Shown here one piece after another: positions 24,457 through 34,937 of a stretch of 49,290 nt of DNA. Numbering within the stretch: position 1 is the first letter of the stretch; the number at the start of each line of letters is the position of its first letter. The notes beneath the pieces are model-generated. The model searched no databases, was not told where the DNA came from, and saw nothing but the letters and a program-made list of their open reading frames with translations. The stretch spans positions 1-49,290 of the forward strand of contig NZ_DATIND010000054.1 in the NCBI RefSeq assembly GCF_035474595.1, read 5' to 3'. Position numbers and translations under genes: made by a program. The DNA comes from Longimicrobium sp. (GTDB lineage: Bacteria; Gemmatimonadota; Gemmatimonadetes; Longimicrobiales; Longimicrobiaceae).

Positions 24457-25332
24457 TCACACGCCTGCGAGCTCGCCCGTTCCCGCGAACACCTGCGCGT
24501 GGTCGCGCGCGAACTGGTCGAAGGTGATGGGCTCCTTCTTCGCCACGGTCCGGACGGTGTCCACCACCTCCTCCGTCCACCCGGCGTTGATGATGCCGAA
24601 CAGGGCGATCAGGTCGTCGGCGTACCAGTCCGGGATCCCCGCCTCGATCATCCCGCTCCGCGCCGCCTCCGCCGGCACCTCCACGTAGCCGACCGAATTC
24701 CCGATCACCGCCGAGATCCGCTCCGCCGCCTGGCCGTAGGTGATCGCCTCCGGCCCGGTGACGACGTACGTCTTCCCCTCGTGCCCCTCCTCCGTCAGCG
24801 CCGCCACCGCCACCGACGCGATGTCGCGCGCATCCACGAACGACGTGCGCCCCCGCACCGGCGCGTAGATCGCCCCCTGCGCCTGGATGGTCCCCGCCGA
24901 CCCCAGGAAGTTCTGCATGAAGAAGGTCGGCTGCAGCAGCGTGAAGGGAATCCCCGAGCCCGCCAGCACCTTCTCGACCTCGCGGTGCCAGCGCGCCAGG
25001 ATCACCGGCGACTCCTCGTCCGCGCCCAGGACGGAGAGCTTCACCACGCGCTTCACCCCCGCGCGCTTCGCCGCCTCGATCGCGTTCACCTCCATCGCCA
25101 CCTGCTCGCGGTCCGTCGGCGCCAGCAGGAAGAGCCGGTCCGCGCCCGCGAGCGCCGCGTCCAGCGACGCCGCGTCGGTCAGGTCGCCGCGCGCGATCTC
25201 CACCCCGGCGGGGAACAGCGCCCGCGCCTTCTCCGGCGAGCGCGCCAGCACCCGCACCGCCTCGCCCTTCGCGGCCAGCTGCCTCGCCACCTCGCTCCCC
25301 ACCTTCCCCGTGGCCCCCGTCACCAGGATCAT
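24457..25332 (-). CDS. NAD(P)H-binding quinone oxidoreductase-like protein (QorB/NmrA type), 291 aa
   Basis: Atypical SDR with the dinucleotide loop GATGKVG next to the N-terminus (MILVTGATGKVGSEVARQL) and the NADP-selecting VRVLARSPEKA. Further family wording: RLFLLAPTDREQVAMEVNAIEAAKRAGVKRVVKLSV, FTLLQPTFFMQN and FVDARDIASVAVAAL. This is the E. coli QorB/Qor2 and NmrA pattern; it is expected to reduce quinones or sense NADP(H). ATG 25332 with GGAGGGGCGG directly upstream is preferred to the ATG at 25344. It is divergent from an HxlR regulator, the arrangement of qor2/qorR in other bacteria. Confidence 0.86.
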   Translation of the reverse strand: MILVTGATGKVGSEVARQLAAKGEAVRVLARSPEKARALFPAGVEIARGDLTDAASLDAALAGADRLFLLAPTDREQVAMEVNAIEAAKRAGVKRVVKLSVLGADEESPVILARWHREVEKVLAGSGIPFTLLQPTFFMQNFLGSAGTIQAQGAIYAPVRGRTSFVDARDIASVAVAALTEEGHEGKTYVVTGPEAITYGQAAERISAVIGNSVGYVEVPAEAARSGMIEAGIPDWYADDLIALFGIINAGWTEEVVDTVRTVAKKEPITFDQFARDHAQVFAGTGELAGV

Positions 25333-25394
25333 CCGCCCCTCCATTCGTCGCCGTGGATGCTGCGCCCGGCGCGAACCCTTCCGCCGGCGCGTGG

Positions 25395-25460
25395 CGAATG
25401 GTTATACTGCAAGGTGCGGGTGAGCAAGTAAGCACCCGATCGTTCTATACCCACCATCTG
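25395..25460. promoter_or_regulatory. Operator/promoter region between qor-like gene and hxlR-type gene
   Basis: GGTTATAC near 25400 and TATACCC near 25445 are facing half-sites. GGGTG and CACCC around 25418-25436 form an inner inverted pair separated by 10 bp. The position between a divergent enzyme and its likely repressor fits an HxlR operator. Confidence 0.45.
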
Positions 25461-25466
25461 GTAACC

Positions 25467-25844
25467 ATGGGATCGACCGACGCACGCGGGAACGTGTGCA
25501 GCGAGATGTGCGGCTCGCGCCAGGTGCTGGACCTGATCGCCGACAAGTGGGCGGTGATCGTGATCTATGTGCTGTCCGGCGGTACCCGCCGCTTCGGAGA
25601 GCTGCAGCGCGGCGTGGAGGGCGTGTCGCAGAAGATGCTGACGCAGACGCTGCGCGGGCTGGAGCGCGACGGGCTGGTGGAGCGGAAGGTCTTCGCCGTC
25701 ATCCCCCCGCGCGTGGAGTATTCGCTAAGCCCGCTGGGCGAGACGCTGGTGGAGCCGCTCTCGGCCCTCTGCCGCTGGGCCGAGGAGCACTACTGGGAGG
25801 TGGAGCGCGCCCGCGCGGGCCGGACGGAAGCCGCCACCGCATGA
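25467..25844 (+). CDS. HxlR-family winged-helix regulator, 125 aa
   Basis: DUF24/HxlR regulator: CGSRQVLDLIADKWAVIVIYVLSGGTRRFGELQRGVEGVSQKMLTQTLR is cited here only in pieces: DLIADKWAVIVIYVL (helix 1-2), RRFGELQRGVEGVSQKML (recognition helix) and VEYSLSPLGETL (wing). Two Cys (11 and 15, CSEMC) lie where YodB/QorR-type members carry redox-sensing Cys, consistent with sensing quinone or aldehyde stress. ATG 25467 is taken because it gives the family length. It is divergent from the quinone-reductase-like gene, and its TGA overlaps the clpS ATG (ATGA), so it is cotranscribed with clpS-clpA. Confidence 0.9.
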   Translation: MGSTDARGNVCSEMCGSRQVLDLIADKWAVIVIYVLSGGTRRFGELQRGVEGVSQKMLTQTLRGLERDGLVERKVFAVIPPRVEYSLSPLGETLVEPLSALCRWAEEHYWEVERARAGRTEAATA

Positions 25845-26242
25845 GCCACGTTCATCCGATGCCGGTGTATCATCCCTCCGGAGCCGCGCGGCGGGAGGGC
25901 GATCCGCCCCCGCCGCCGCGCCGGGAAGACGGCGGCCGGGAGACGGAGCGCGAGGAAGGCGTCGCGCTGGCCGAGCGGCCGAAGACGAAGAAGCCGTCGC
26001 TGTACCGCGTGCTTCTGCACAACGACGACTACACGACCATGGAGTTCGTGGTCGAGATGCTGACGCGCTTCTTCGACCTGACGGCGACCGACGCCACCCG
26101 CGTGATGCTGCAGGTGCACCACCTGGGCGTGGGCGTGGCCGGCACCTTCACGCGCGACGAGGCCGAGACCCGCATCGAGCGCGTGACCGCCGAGGCCGAG
26201 GCCGCCGGGTTTCCGCTCCTGCTTACGATGGAGCCGGAATAA
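25841..26242 (+). CDS. clpS: ClpS adaptor, 133 aa
   Basis: N-end-rule adaptor that hands proteins with bulky hydrophobic N-termini to ClpAP. The core YRVLLHNDDYTTMEFVVEMLTRFF carries the NDD-TTMEFV substrate pocket, and VMLQVHHLGVGVAGTFTRDEAETR forms the ClpA-binding half. Before the core lies a ~45-residue Pro/Arg/Glu-rich extension, longer than the E. coli N-terminal extension that enters the ClpA pore. The ATG at 25841 overlaps the regulator stop; a later in-frame ATG (25859) would shorten the extension slightly. clpA follows 51 bp downstream. Confidence 0.95.
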   Translation: MSHVHPMPVYHPSGAARREGDPPPPPRREDGGRETEREEGVALAERPKTKKPSLYRVLLHNDDYTTMEFVVEMLTRFFDLTATDATRVMLQVHHLGVGVAGTFTRDEAETRIERVTAEAEAAGFPLLLTMEPE

Positions 26243-26293
26243 TTCCTACAGACCGGCTCGTTTCCGGACCGTATTGTACCTGACCTGCAAACG

Positions 26294-28603
<2,310 letters not shown>

Positions 28604-28744
28604 ACTGGTCTCGGTCGCGGTGAGGCCGCAGAGGATCGCTGCCGGATCGATACCAGAATAGTGCAGGAGTGCTCGATTGTTCGGAGGTGTGGCGGAAACG
28701 GCACCGTTCCTGCTACTCCTGGCCGGAGCAGACGCACGAAAATG

Positions 28745-28774
28745 TTGGCGTTTTGCCCACCGGTCGCATATAGT
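28745..28774 (+). promoter_or_regulatory. Sigma-70-like promoter before the TPR gene
   Basis: TTGGCG (28745-28750) and TATAGT (28769-28774) with an 18-bp spacer, about 60 bp before the TPR gene start. Confidence 0.6.
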
Positions 28775-28834
28775 ATACAGAAAGTGCACAGAACCGGTCC
28801 GCATTTGGCATCGACTGACCCGAGGAGACGATAG

Positions 28835-30127
28835 ATGAAGGCCACCCGTACCCGCAGCGCGCAACCCCGCGCGCCCCGCCGCTGGCGCACCCCGCCCCCG
28901 CTCATCCGCGGTTCCGCCGAGACCCTCGAGGGGATGGAGATCCTCCGCGAAGTTCCGGGCGAAACCGGCGTGCTGCTCTGGCAGGCGTACCGGAACGTGA
29001 TGTTCTGGGCCACCGCCGAGCCGCAGGAGCGCGGCAAGCTCTTCGCGGCGGACGCGGGCCAGCGCCGGCTGGAGGACCTCCTCTCGGCCGACGTTCCCAG
29101 CGGGATCGTGGACGCCCTGGTCGCGGTGGGCCGCCTCCTCGGTGCCCCCGAGGCCACGAACGGCGACACGCTCGCCGAAGCGTGCCGCACCATCGCCGAA
29201 TGGGCCGAGCAGCAGGGCTACGACGCCACCTCGCTCGCCTTCACCCAGACCGCTGCCCTCGGCGCCCCGCGCAGCGCGACGCTCGCGCTGGCCGTGGGGC
29301 AGCAGGCCCGCCAGCGCGGCGAGATGCCCCGTGCCGAGACCTGGTTCCGCCACGCCATCATGATCGCCCGGCAGATCGGCGACTGGGACTCGTATGGGCG
29401 CGCGTACCTGGCGCTCGGCAACATGGCGCGCGACCGCGGCAACTTCCCCATGGCTCAGCGGATGCACATCAAGGCGCTGCGCTCTGGGAAGCGAAAGGGT
29501 ATCGCGCAGATCGTCGGCCGAGCTTCGCACGATCTGTTCGTGATCGCCACAGAAACCGGTCGTACCGAGCAGGCCGAGCACTTTGCACGGCAGGCGTTCC
29601 GGGCTTACGGTCCTGACCACCAACGGCTTCCGGCGCTGGCGCACGACATTGCGTACTCGTGGATGAACCAGGGCTACTTCGCGCGCGCGCTGCAGGTGTT
29701 CGAGGCGCTGCTTCCGCTCTTCTCGGACATGCAGCACCAACTGATGGTCCGCGCGAACATCATCCGCTCCGCAGGTGGGTCCGGGGACCGCGAGAGGTTC
29801 CGCAAGACGTGGAATGAAGCGATGAAGCTCACCCGTGAGGCCGCGGCGATTCCCGTTCTGGCTGACTCGCTGCTCGAGATGGCGCGCGGCGCGGCGAGCA
29901 TGGGTGAGTGGGATCGCGCCGAGCAGGTCGCGGAGCGTGCACTCGACGTGGCGACGGAGCGTAATGAGCCGACCGTGCTCGTGCGCGGTGAAGGGATCCT
30001 GGAGTCGATCCGGAACGGGCGCTCGGTCGAGAAGGCGGTTGCCGCGCGTGCCGGCCGGGGAGCGGACCAGGCTGACTCGCTGGCGCACGAGATGGTGCGT
30101 TCGCTCGAGTCATACGCCGGTGTCTGA
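28835..30127 (+). CDS. TPR-repeat protein of unknown function, 430 aa
   Basis: After a basic Pro/Arg-rich N-terminus (1-25), residues ~30-130 form a helical domain with LLWQAYRNVMFWATAEP. From about 145 onward helix pairs with TPR spacing follow: ALAVGQQARQRGEMPRAETWF, GRAYLALGNMARDRGNFPMAQ, ETGRTEQAEHFARQAFR, YSWMNQGYFARALQVFEAL and MARGAASMGEWDRAEQVAERAL. TPRs bind peptides or protein partners; no DNA-binding or catalytic domain is visible. GAGGAG lies shortly before ATG 28835 and a sigma-70-type promoter 60 bp further up. A 15-bp terminator separates it from a convergent small lipoprotein gene. Confidence 0.85.
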   Translation: MKATRTRSAQPRAPRRWRTPPPLIRGSAETLEGMEILREVPGETGVLLWQAYRNVMFWATAEPQERGKLFAADAGQRRLEDLLSADVPSGIVDALVAVGRLLGAPEATNGDTLAEACRTIAEWAEQQGYDATSLAFTQTAALGAPRSATLALAVGQQARQRGEMPRAETWFRHAIMIARQIGDWDSYGRAYLALGNMARDRGNFPMAQRMHIKALRSGKRKGIAQIVGRASHDLFVIATETGRTEQAEHFARQAFRAYGPDHQRLPALAHDIAYSWMNQGYFARALQVFEALLPLFSDMQHQLMVRANIIRSAGGSGDRERFRKTWNEAMKLTREAAAIPVLADSLLEMARGAASMGEWDRAEQVAERALDVATERNEPTVLVRGEGILESIRNGRSVEKAVAARAGRGADQADSLAHEMVRSLESYAGV

Positions 30128-30142
30128 GTTGAGTTGAATACG

Positions 30143-30180
30143 AATGGCCGGCCGGGGTTGGACACCCCGGCCGGCCATTT
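30143..30180. terminator. Bidirectional terminator between TPR gene and small lipoprotein gene
   Basis: 15-bp perfect stem AATGGCCGGCCGGGG (30143-30157) with 30165-30179, 7-nt loop; TTTG follows on the plus strand and the A residues serve the other direction. Confidence 0.85.
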
Positions 30181-30200
30181 GCTTGCTATCGACAGAGCGG

Positions 30201-30413
30201 TTACGATCCGCTACCCATCATGCCGCTGTTGTTGGTGCTGGCGCAGACTTCGGTGGTGGTGCCGTCCGGGTTGAGAACGGTAACCTTCACGCAGGCGGCT
30301 TCGTCGGCGTGAGGGCGGGCGGGGGGCTCGACCGGAGCGGTGATCGTCTGGCTGCCGCAGGCGGCGAGCACGGAAACGGCAGCGCAGGCCAGGAGGAACC
30401 GGGCGGTCTTCAT
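30201..30413 (-). CDS. Small lipoprotein, 70 aa
   Basis: MKTARFLLACAAVSVLAAC is a complete lipoprotein signal peptide with lipobox LAAC, so only about 50 residues remain after processing. The mature part has a Thr/Pro-rich start and a C-terminal piece CVKVTVLNPDGTTTEVCASTNN with two Cys that could form a disulfide around a beta-hairpin; it ends in a Gly/Ser/Met tail. No family is recognised. ATG 30413 has a modest TGGAAC ribosome site. It is convergent with the TPR gene and divergent from the first cluster regulator. Confidence 0.7.
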   Translation of the reverse strand: MKTARFLLACAAVSVLAACGSQTITAPVEPPARPHADEAACVKVTVLNPDGTTTEVCASTNNSGMMGSGS

Positions 30414-30530
30414 GGGTGTTCCAGTTTGTGGGGGGAGAACCTCGAGTTGACGGACGTAGACAGCGTCCACGCGCGGTGAATGATGGCGACATCGCCGCCC
30501 GCGCGCCCATCCTCCTTTCCCCTCACACCG

Positions 30531-30536
30531 TATAAT
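30531..30536 (+). promoter_or_regulatory. TATAAT -10 box before the first flanking regulator
   Basis: A perfect TATAAT lies 12 bp before ATG 30548; the predicted start would leave a leader of only about five bases. No clear -35 is visible, which suggests activator dependence or an alternative sigma factor. Confidence 0.5.
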
Positions 30537-30547
30537 TCACGCCACCC

Positions 30548-31432
30548 ATGGTCACCAGCCCGCGGCCGCTCATCGTGATGCACTCGAATGGTGCGTTCCG
30601 GGAGCACGTCCGGCGGTACACGAGCGCGACATTCGACTGCAGTTTTCTTGCCGACTGGGAGTCGCTGCGCGCCGCGCTGCCGGACGCGCCGCCCGCGGCG
30701 CTGCTGCTGGTGGACCCGTACTCGTCGGGGAGCAAGGACGGGCTGCAGCTCGCGCAGGAGCTGCGGGCGCTGCTGTGGGAGTTCCCCTCGGCCACGGTGG
30801 TGGCGGCCATGGAGCTGCGGCCGGGGCGCTCGCACGACGTGCGTACGCTGGGCGAGTGGGGCGTCACCGACATCATCTCCATCGGCGAGGAGGACACGCA
30901 GGAGGCGATCACGCGGCGGCTGCGGTCGGCGCAGGGGCGGCCGCTGCAGAACCTGCTGCAGCGCTGCCTGCCGCAGGCGATGTCCGGCCGGGCGCGGACG
31001 CTGTTGATGACGGCGGCCGAGGTGGTGTCGATGGGGGGGCGGGGGCGGGACCTGGCCAAGGCGATGCACCTCTCCGAACGCACCGTGCTGCGCTGGTCCG
31101 AGCGCGCCGCGCTGCCGCCGCCGCGGCGGCTGATGGCGTGGATGCGCATCCTGCTGGCCGCGTCGCTGCTGGACGACCCCGGACGCACGGTGCTGAGCGT
31201 GGCCTACGCGTGCGGCTACTCGTCGGACAGCAGCCTGCGGCGCGCGATGCAGGACTTCCTGGGCACGGTGCCCACCGTGCTGCGCCGCGAGGGCGCGTTC
31301 TCGGCCGCCGCGCGGCGGTTCCTGGACGAGCTGGCGGAGGTGAAGAACTGGGGGAAGGAAACCTGGAAGCAGAAGGCGTTCGACGAGGGCCGGCGAACCC
31401 GGCGGAAGGCCAGGCGGAAGCCGCGGGGCTGA
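30548..31432 (+). CDS. Receiver-like/AraC-type regulator A, 294 aa
   Basis: Residues 8-130 look like a receiver fold (PLIVMHSNGAF, ALLLVDPYSS, ATVVAAMEL, EWGVTDIISIG) but the N-terminal acidic pair is absent (HS instead of DD) and the late Lys is not evident, so phosphorylation is doubtful. Residues ~170-265 form an AraC-type double HTH: GRDLAKAMHLSERTVLRWS as first helix-turn-helix and SVAYACGYSSDSSLRRAMQDFLG as second, the latter with the typical GYSS-SSLRRA pattern. A Lys/Arg-rich tail ends the protein. A paralogue, roughly 60% identical by eye, lies at 45434; the two bracket the NRPS cluster on the plus strand. Confidence 0.85.
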   Translation: MVTSPRPLIVMHSNGAFREHVRRYTSATFDCSFLADWESLRAALPDAPPAALLLVDPYSSGSKDGLQLAQELRALLWEFPSATVVAAMELRPGRSHDVRTLGEWGVTDIISIGEEDTQEAITRRLRSAQGRPLQNLLQRCLPQAMSGRARTLLMTAAEVVSMGGRGRDLAKAMHLSERTVLRWSERAALPPPRRLMAWMRILLAASLLDDPGRTVLSVAYACGYSSDSSLRRAMQDFLGTVPTVLRREGAFSAAARRFLDELAEVKNWGKETWKQKAFDEGRRTRRKARRKPRG

Positions 31433-31616
31433 GCGAGGGCGCTCGGCCCCGCGTCCGTTTCAGCCGGTCCGTCCACCGCCAGAATCTCCAAGAAAGTCGC
31501 AAAAGAGTCGCATACCGAACGGGAGCGCCGGGCTGTCCACGGAGGCCGCGAGTGGAAAATGGTGTCGGGGGATGTGTCGTGCGCGCGCGACAGGTGTGGT
31601 GCGCGCGGGCGCGGAT

Positions 31617-31659
31617 GCGTGAGGGATGCGCGCCCGAAGGGCCGGGAACCCGACGCGCG
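31617..31659. repeat. Left copy of an inverted repeat around the thioesterase/PPTase genes
   Basis: Runs from GCGTGAGGGATGCGCGCCCG through AGGGCCGGGA to CGCGCG. The reverse complement recurs at 33556-33597 with only a few differences. The pair encloses the PPTase and thioesterase genes. Confidence 0.75.
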
Positions 31660-31710
31660 TGCGGGGACGGTCGGGGGGATCGGGAAGATGCCCGGCGCGG
31701 CGGGGGCCTG

Positions 31711-31747
31711 GCGCGGTTGGCAACGGTCGTATCGTTGCCTACCGCGC
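31711..31747. terminator. 15-bp hairpin between regulator A and the PPTase gene
   Basis: GCGCGGTTGGCAACG (31711-31725) pairs with CGTTGCCTACCGCGC (31733-31747), one mismatch, 7-nt loop. It lies between convergent genes. The rest of 31433-31811 holds only the inverted repeat copy. Confidence 0.6.
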
Positions 31748-31811
31748 GCGCAGCCGGCCCGGAGCGCAGCGGAGGGACACGCCCACACCCGCGTTCCGTC
31801 GTTCCGCCGTT

Positions 31812-32585
31812 CTACCGCCGTTCGGAGACGACGAGCGGGCGGGCGGGGTCCCAGTCGAAGAGGCGGAGCGACCAGCCGCCGCCCTCGACGGCAAGGGCGC
31901 CGAGCCAGCCGGGGCCGGGGTCCAGCTCGCGCAGCGTCCAGCGCGCGGCCTCGTCCGGGGTGCCGCGGGTGCAGAGCAGGTGCGCGGGCTCGCCGGGGCG
32001 CAGGGTGACGTCGAAGCGGTCGAGCGGCATGGTGAGCCCCTCGCCGATGGCCTTGATGTACGCTTCCTTGCGCGTCCAGCAGGTGAAGAAGGCCAGGTCG
32101 CGCGCCTCGTCGGGGATGGAGTCGTAGACCTGGTTCTCGGGGACGGAGAAGAAGCGGCGGGCCACGGCGTCGCGGTCGCCGACGGGGAGGACGGCCTCCA
32201 GGTCCACGCCCAGCTCGCGGCCGAGGGCAAGGGCGATCAGCAGCCCGTCGCCGGAGTTGGAGACGTTGAAGCGCAGGCCGCCCGCCGCCTCGGGGCCGTC
32301 GAGCGCGGGCTTGCCGTGCTCGGCCAGGCGGTAGCGGAGCGCGGCCGGGTCGGCGCCCAGATAGCGCGCCAGCACCTGCCGCTGGATGCCGCGCCCGGCG
32401 ATGAAGCGGTCGCGGTGCACCTCGAAGCGGAAGCGCGCGGCGCGCTCGCGCTCGTCGGCGGAGAGTACGGCGTGGTACCGCGCCAGCTCGTCCGGCGTCG
32501 CGGCGAGGGAGGCGCGCCAGACGTGCACCTCGTCGGCGGCGAGCGCGGGGCGCGGCGGCGCCGGCTCCCAGGCCGGCTCAGGCAT
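31812..32585 (-). CDS. Sfp-type 4'-phosphopantetheinyl transferase, 257 aa
   Basis: Converts apo carrier domains to holo form by transferring the phosphopantetheine arm of CoA to the carrier Ser. The three family motifs are present: FNVSNSGD (106-113), GVDLE (126-130, Mg ligands) and WTRKEAYIKAIGEG (170-183). Length and motif spacing are of the Sfp/Gsp class that serves peptide and polyketide synthases. The natural clients here are the two NRPS T domains and the free ACP. ATG 32585 lies inside the thioesterase 3' end (8-nt overlap), so it is the last gene of the cluster operon. Confidence 0.95.
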   Translation of the reverse strand: MPEPAWEPAPPRPALAADEVHVWRASLAATPDELARYHAVLSADERERAARFRFEVHRDRFIAGRGIQRQVLARYLGADPAALRYRLAEHGKPALDGPEAAGGLRFNVSNSGDGLLIALALGRELGVDLEAVLPVGDRDAVARRFFSVPENQVYDSIPDEARDLAFFTCWTRKEAYIKAIGEGLTMPLDRFDVTLRPGEPAHLLCTRGTPDEAARWTLRELDPGPGWLGALAVEGGGWSLRLFDWDPARPLVVSERR

Positions 32586-33375
32586 GCACCACCAGCCGGG
32601 CCAGCACCCCGCGCAGCTCCAGGTTCAGCTCGCGGAGGAACTTCTCCCGCTCGCCCACGATGAAGAAGTGGTCGCCGCCGATCATGCGGAGCTGGAAGGC
32701 GGCGCTGGTCTGCTCGCGCCAGGGCTCCACCTGGTGCGGCGGCACCTCCAGGTCCCGCACGCCGCCGTACGCGGAGAGCGGGACGGCCAGCGGCGCCTCG
32801 GGGGTGTAGCGGTAGGTCTCGCCGAGCGAGAAGTCGGCGCGGAGCATGGGGACGATCAGCTCCATGATCTCCGGGTTCTGCAGCACCTCTTCGGGCGTGC
32901 CGTTGAAGCGCCGCAGCGCGTCCAGGAACTGGTCGTGCGGGAGCGCGTGCAGCGGCGGGTCGGTGAGCGGCAGCTGCGGCGCCGGGCGCGCGGAAACGAA
33001 CAGGTGCACCAGCCCGCGCCGTCCCTCGCGGCGGAGCAGGCGCGCCAGCTCGAACGCCATCAGCCCGCCGTTGCTGTGCCCGAACAGCGCAAACGGCCGG
33101 TCCATGAACGGCGCCAGCTCGGCGCCCAGCCGCGGCGTCAGCGCGTCGATGTCGCTGAACGCGGGCTCGGAGAGGCGGCTCTCGCGGCCGGGGAGCTGCA
33201 CGGCCACCAGCTCCACCTCGGGCGGAAGGAGCCGCGCCCACGGCGCGAAGATCGAGGCGCCGCCGCCGGCGAACGGAAAGCAGAACAGCCGCAGCCGCGC
33301 GCCGGGGTTGGGGCGCGGGAACACGACCCACGGGCTGGGGCGGTCGGGTCGGGGCGGCGGGGACGAATGGGTCAC
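32578..33375 (-). CDS. Type II thioesterase, 265 aa
   Basis: External editing thioesterase that hydrolyses wrong or stalled acyl groups from carrier domains. Alpha/beta-hydrolase wording: LFCFPFAGGGASIFAPWARLL, the nucleophile elbow GHSNGG (Ser101), and the late GGDHFFI with the catalytic His. GHSNGG differs from the usual GHSMGA but keeps the Ser. GTG 33375 is taken because the residues upstream look non-coding; no ribosome site is obvious, so the start could vary. It overlaps the PPTase gene and follows the acyl-CoA dehydrogenase after a 374-bp gap full of repeats. Confidence 0.92.
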   Translation of the reverse strand: MTHSSPPPRPDRPSPWVVFPRPNPGARLRLFCFPFAGGGASIFAPWARLLPPEVELVAVQLPGRESRLSEPAFSDIDALTPRLGAELAPFMDRPFALFGHSNGGLMAFELARLLRREGRRGLVHLFVSARPAPQLPLTDPPLHALPHDQFLDALRRFNGTPEEVLQNPEIMELIVPMLRADFSLGETYRYTPEAPLAVPLSAYGGVRDLEVPPHQVEPWREQTSAAFQLRMIGGDHFFIVGEREKFLRELNLELRGVLARLVVHA

Positions 33376-33749
33376 GGGGCTGGCCGGGCTCGGTGTGGTG
33401 CTGGTTCGGTCGAACGGACGAACGGCGGTTTTGGGCGTGTTGGGCGCCGAGACGCCCAAACGGGCTGCGCGCGCCGTAGGGCAGCAAACTACGCTGCCCA
33501 ACGGCGCCGGGCCCCGCCGCGCCAGGCGGCGGTGCGGATTCGCGGCATCATGGCGCGCGCGGCGGGTCCCGGCCCTCCGGGCGCGCATCCCTCACGCAGC
33601 GCCTGCGAAGGACGGTCGCGAGGACCCGCATCTGGCCGGGCGAATGAATTCGCGGCAACAACGGCACGAAGTCCCTGCGGGACTGCTTTCATGCATCCCG
33701 GCGCGCGACCGGCATCCGCGCCGCCGCCGGGTGAGCGTCGTGCCGGAGG
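33376..33749. repeat. Repeat-filled gap: inverted repeat copy 2 and AGTCCCTGCGGGACT element
   Basis: 33556-33597 is the inverted partner of 31617-31659. 33641-33686 is a copy of the 5808-5854 element with the AGTCCC-TGC-GGGACT hairpin. GGGCAG and CTGCCC near 33480-33500 form another stem. No gene is visible. Confidence 0.75.
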
Positions 33750-34937
33750 CTACCGTGCGCGGCGGTGCATCTCCAGCTCGCCGCGCGCGATGGCGACCTG
33801 CTGGATCTGCGTGCTTCCCTCGATGATCTCCATCACCCGCGAATCGCGCAGGTAGCGCTCGACGGGGTACGCGTCCGTCAGGCCGTTGGCGCCGTGGATC
33901 TGCACCGCGTCCAGCGCGGCGCGGGTGGCCGCCGTGCTGGCGAAGTACTTGGCGATGAAGGTCTCGTGCGCGGCCGCGGGGTCGACCTGGTCGCGGAGCC
34001 AGCCGGCGCGCATGCACAGCGAGTGCGCGGCGCGCTGATCGGCGGTCATGTTCGCCAGCATCCGCTGCACCAGCTGGTGCTCGCCGATCGCCGCGCCGAA
34101 CTGCTGGCGCGTGGCCGCGTACGCCAGCGACGCATCCAGGCAGGCGCGCACGATCCCCGCCGAGCCGCAGGCCACGCTGTAGCGCCCCACCTCCAGCGTG
34201 GCCACGGCGATCGCCAGTCCGAAGCCGGCGCCGCCGAGGCGCGCCTCCCTGGGCACGCGGCAGCCGTCCAGGCGCAGCTCGGCCAGCATCGACGCGCGCG
34301 TCCCGGCGATCTCCAGCGGCACCGTCTGGAACCCCGGCGTGCCGCGCTCCAGCAGGAAGGCGACGGGCTTCCCCTCCAGCTTGGCGAAGAGGAGGAAGAC
34401 GTCGGCGATCTGCCCGTACGTGGTCCACTTCTTCGTGCCGCGCAGCACGTACCCATCGCCATCCGCCGTCGCGACCGTCTCCACCGCGGAGGCGTCGCTG
34501 CCCACGTTGGGCTCGCTGAGCGCGAAGGCGCCGATCGCCTCGCCGCGCGCGAGGGGGCCGAGCCAGCGCTCCTTCTGCGCGCGCGAGCCCCAGCGCAGCA
34601 CGGCGTACGAGGCCATGCTGTGCACGGTCAGCAGCGAGCGCAGCGACGAGCAGGCGCGGCCCAGCTCCTCGTTCAGCAGCCCGAACGTCACCCAGCCCAT
34701 CCCCGCGCCGCCCTGCTCGCACGGGACGACGGCGCCCAGCCAGCCGGATTCCGCGAGGCGGCGGATGGCGTCGGGCGGGGTGATGCCCGCGCGGTCCCAC
34801 GCGCCGGCGTGCGGCGCCACGTGCGCGTCGGCGAACGCGGCGAACTCCGCGCGCGCCGCCTCCTGCGCGGGTCCAAGGTCCATGCGGAGCGCGGGCTCGG
34901 GGACGGCGTCCACGGGCGGCGCGGACAGGGCGGTCAC
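33750..34937 (-). CDS. Acyl-CoA dehydrogenase of the FkbI/extender-unit type, 395 aa
   Basis: FAD-dependent dehydrogenase acting on an acyl-ACP. The wording LNEELGRACSSLRSLLTVHSM and AFALSEPNVGSDAS ... KKWTTYGQIADVFLLFA matches the FkbI/AsmN/ZmaE group that oxidises glyceryl- or seryl-derived ACP thioesters during methoxymalonyl-, hydroxymalonyl- or aminomalonyl-ACP synthesis. The C-terminal MEIIEGSTQIQQVAIAR holds the catalytic-base Glu. GTG 34937 overlaps the stop of the ACP gene (GTGA), so the two proteins are made together and the ACP is the likely substrate carrier. Confidence 0.9.
   Translation of the reverse strand: MTALSAPPVDAVPEPALRMDLGPAQEAARAEFAAFADAHVAPHAGAWDRAGITPPDAIRRLAESGWLGAVVPCEQGGAGMGWVTFGLLNEELGRACSSLRSLLTVHSMASYAVLRWGSRAQKERWLGPLARGEAIGAFALSEPNVGSDASAVETVATADGDGYVLRGTKKWTTYGQIADVFLLFAKLEGKPVAFLLERGTPGFQTVPLEIAGTRASMLAELRLDGCRVPREARLGGAGFGLAIAVATLEVGRYSVACGSAGIVRACLDASLAYAATRQQFGAAIGEHQLVQRMLANMTADQRAAHSLCMRAGWLRDQVDPAAAHETFIAKYFASTAATRAALDAVQIHGANGLTDAYPVERYLRDSRVMEIIEGSTQIQQVAIARGELEMHRRAR

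Noticed and set aside
21476-24688. A 1070-codon plus-strand frame over the lipoprotein and SPFH genes
   Set aside because: It is out of frame with two well-supported genes and consists of low-complexity Arg/Pro/Gly sequence.
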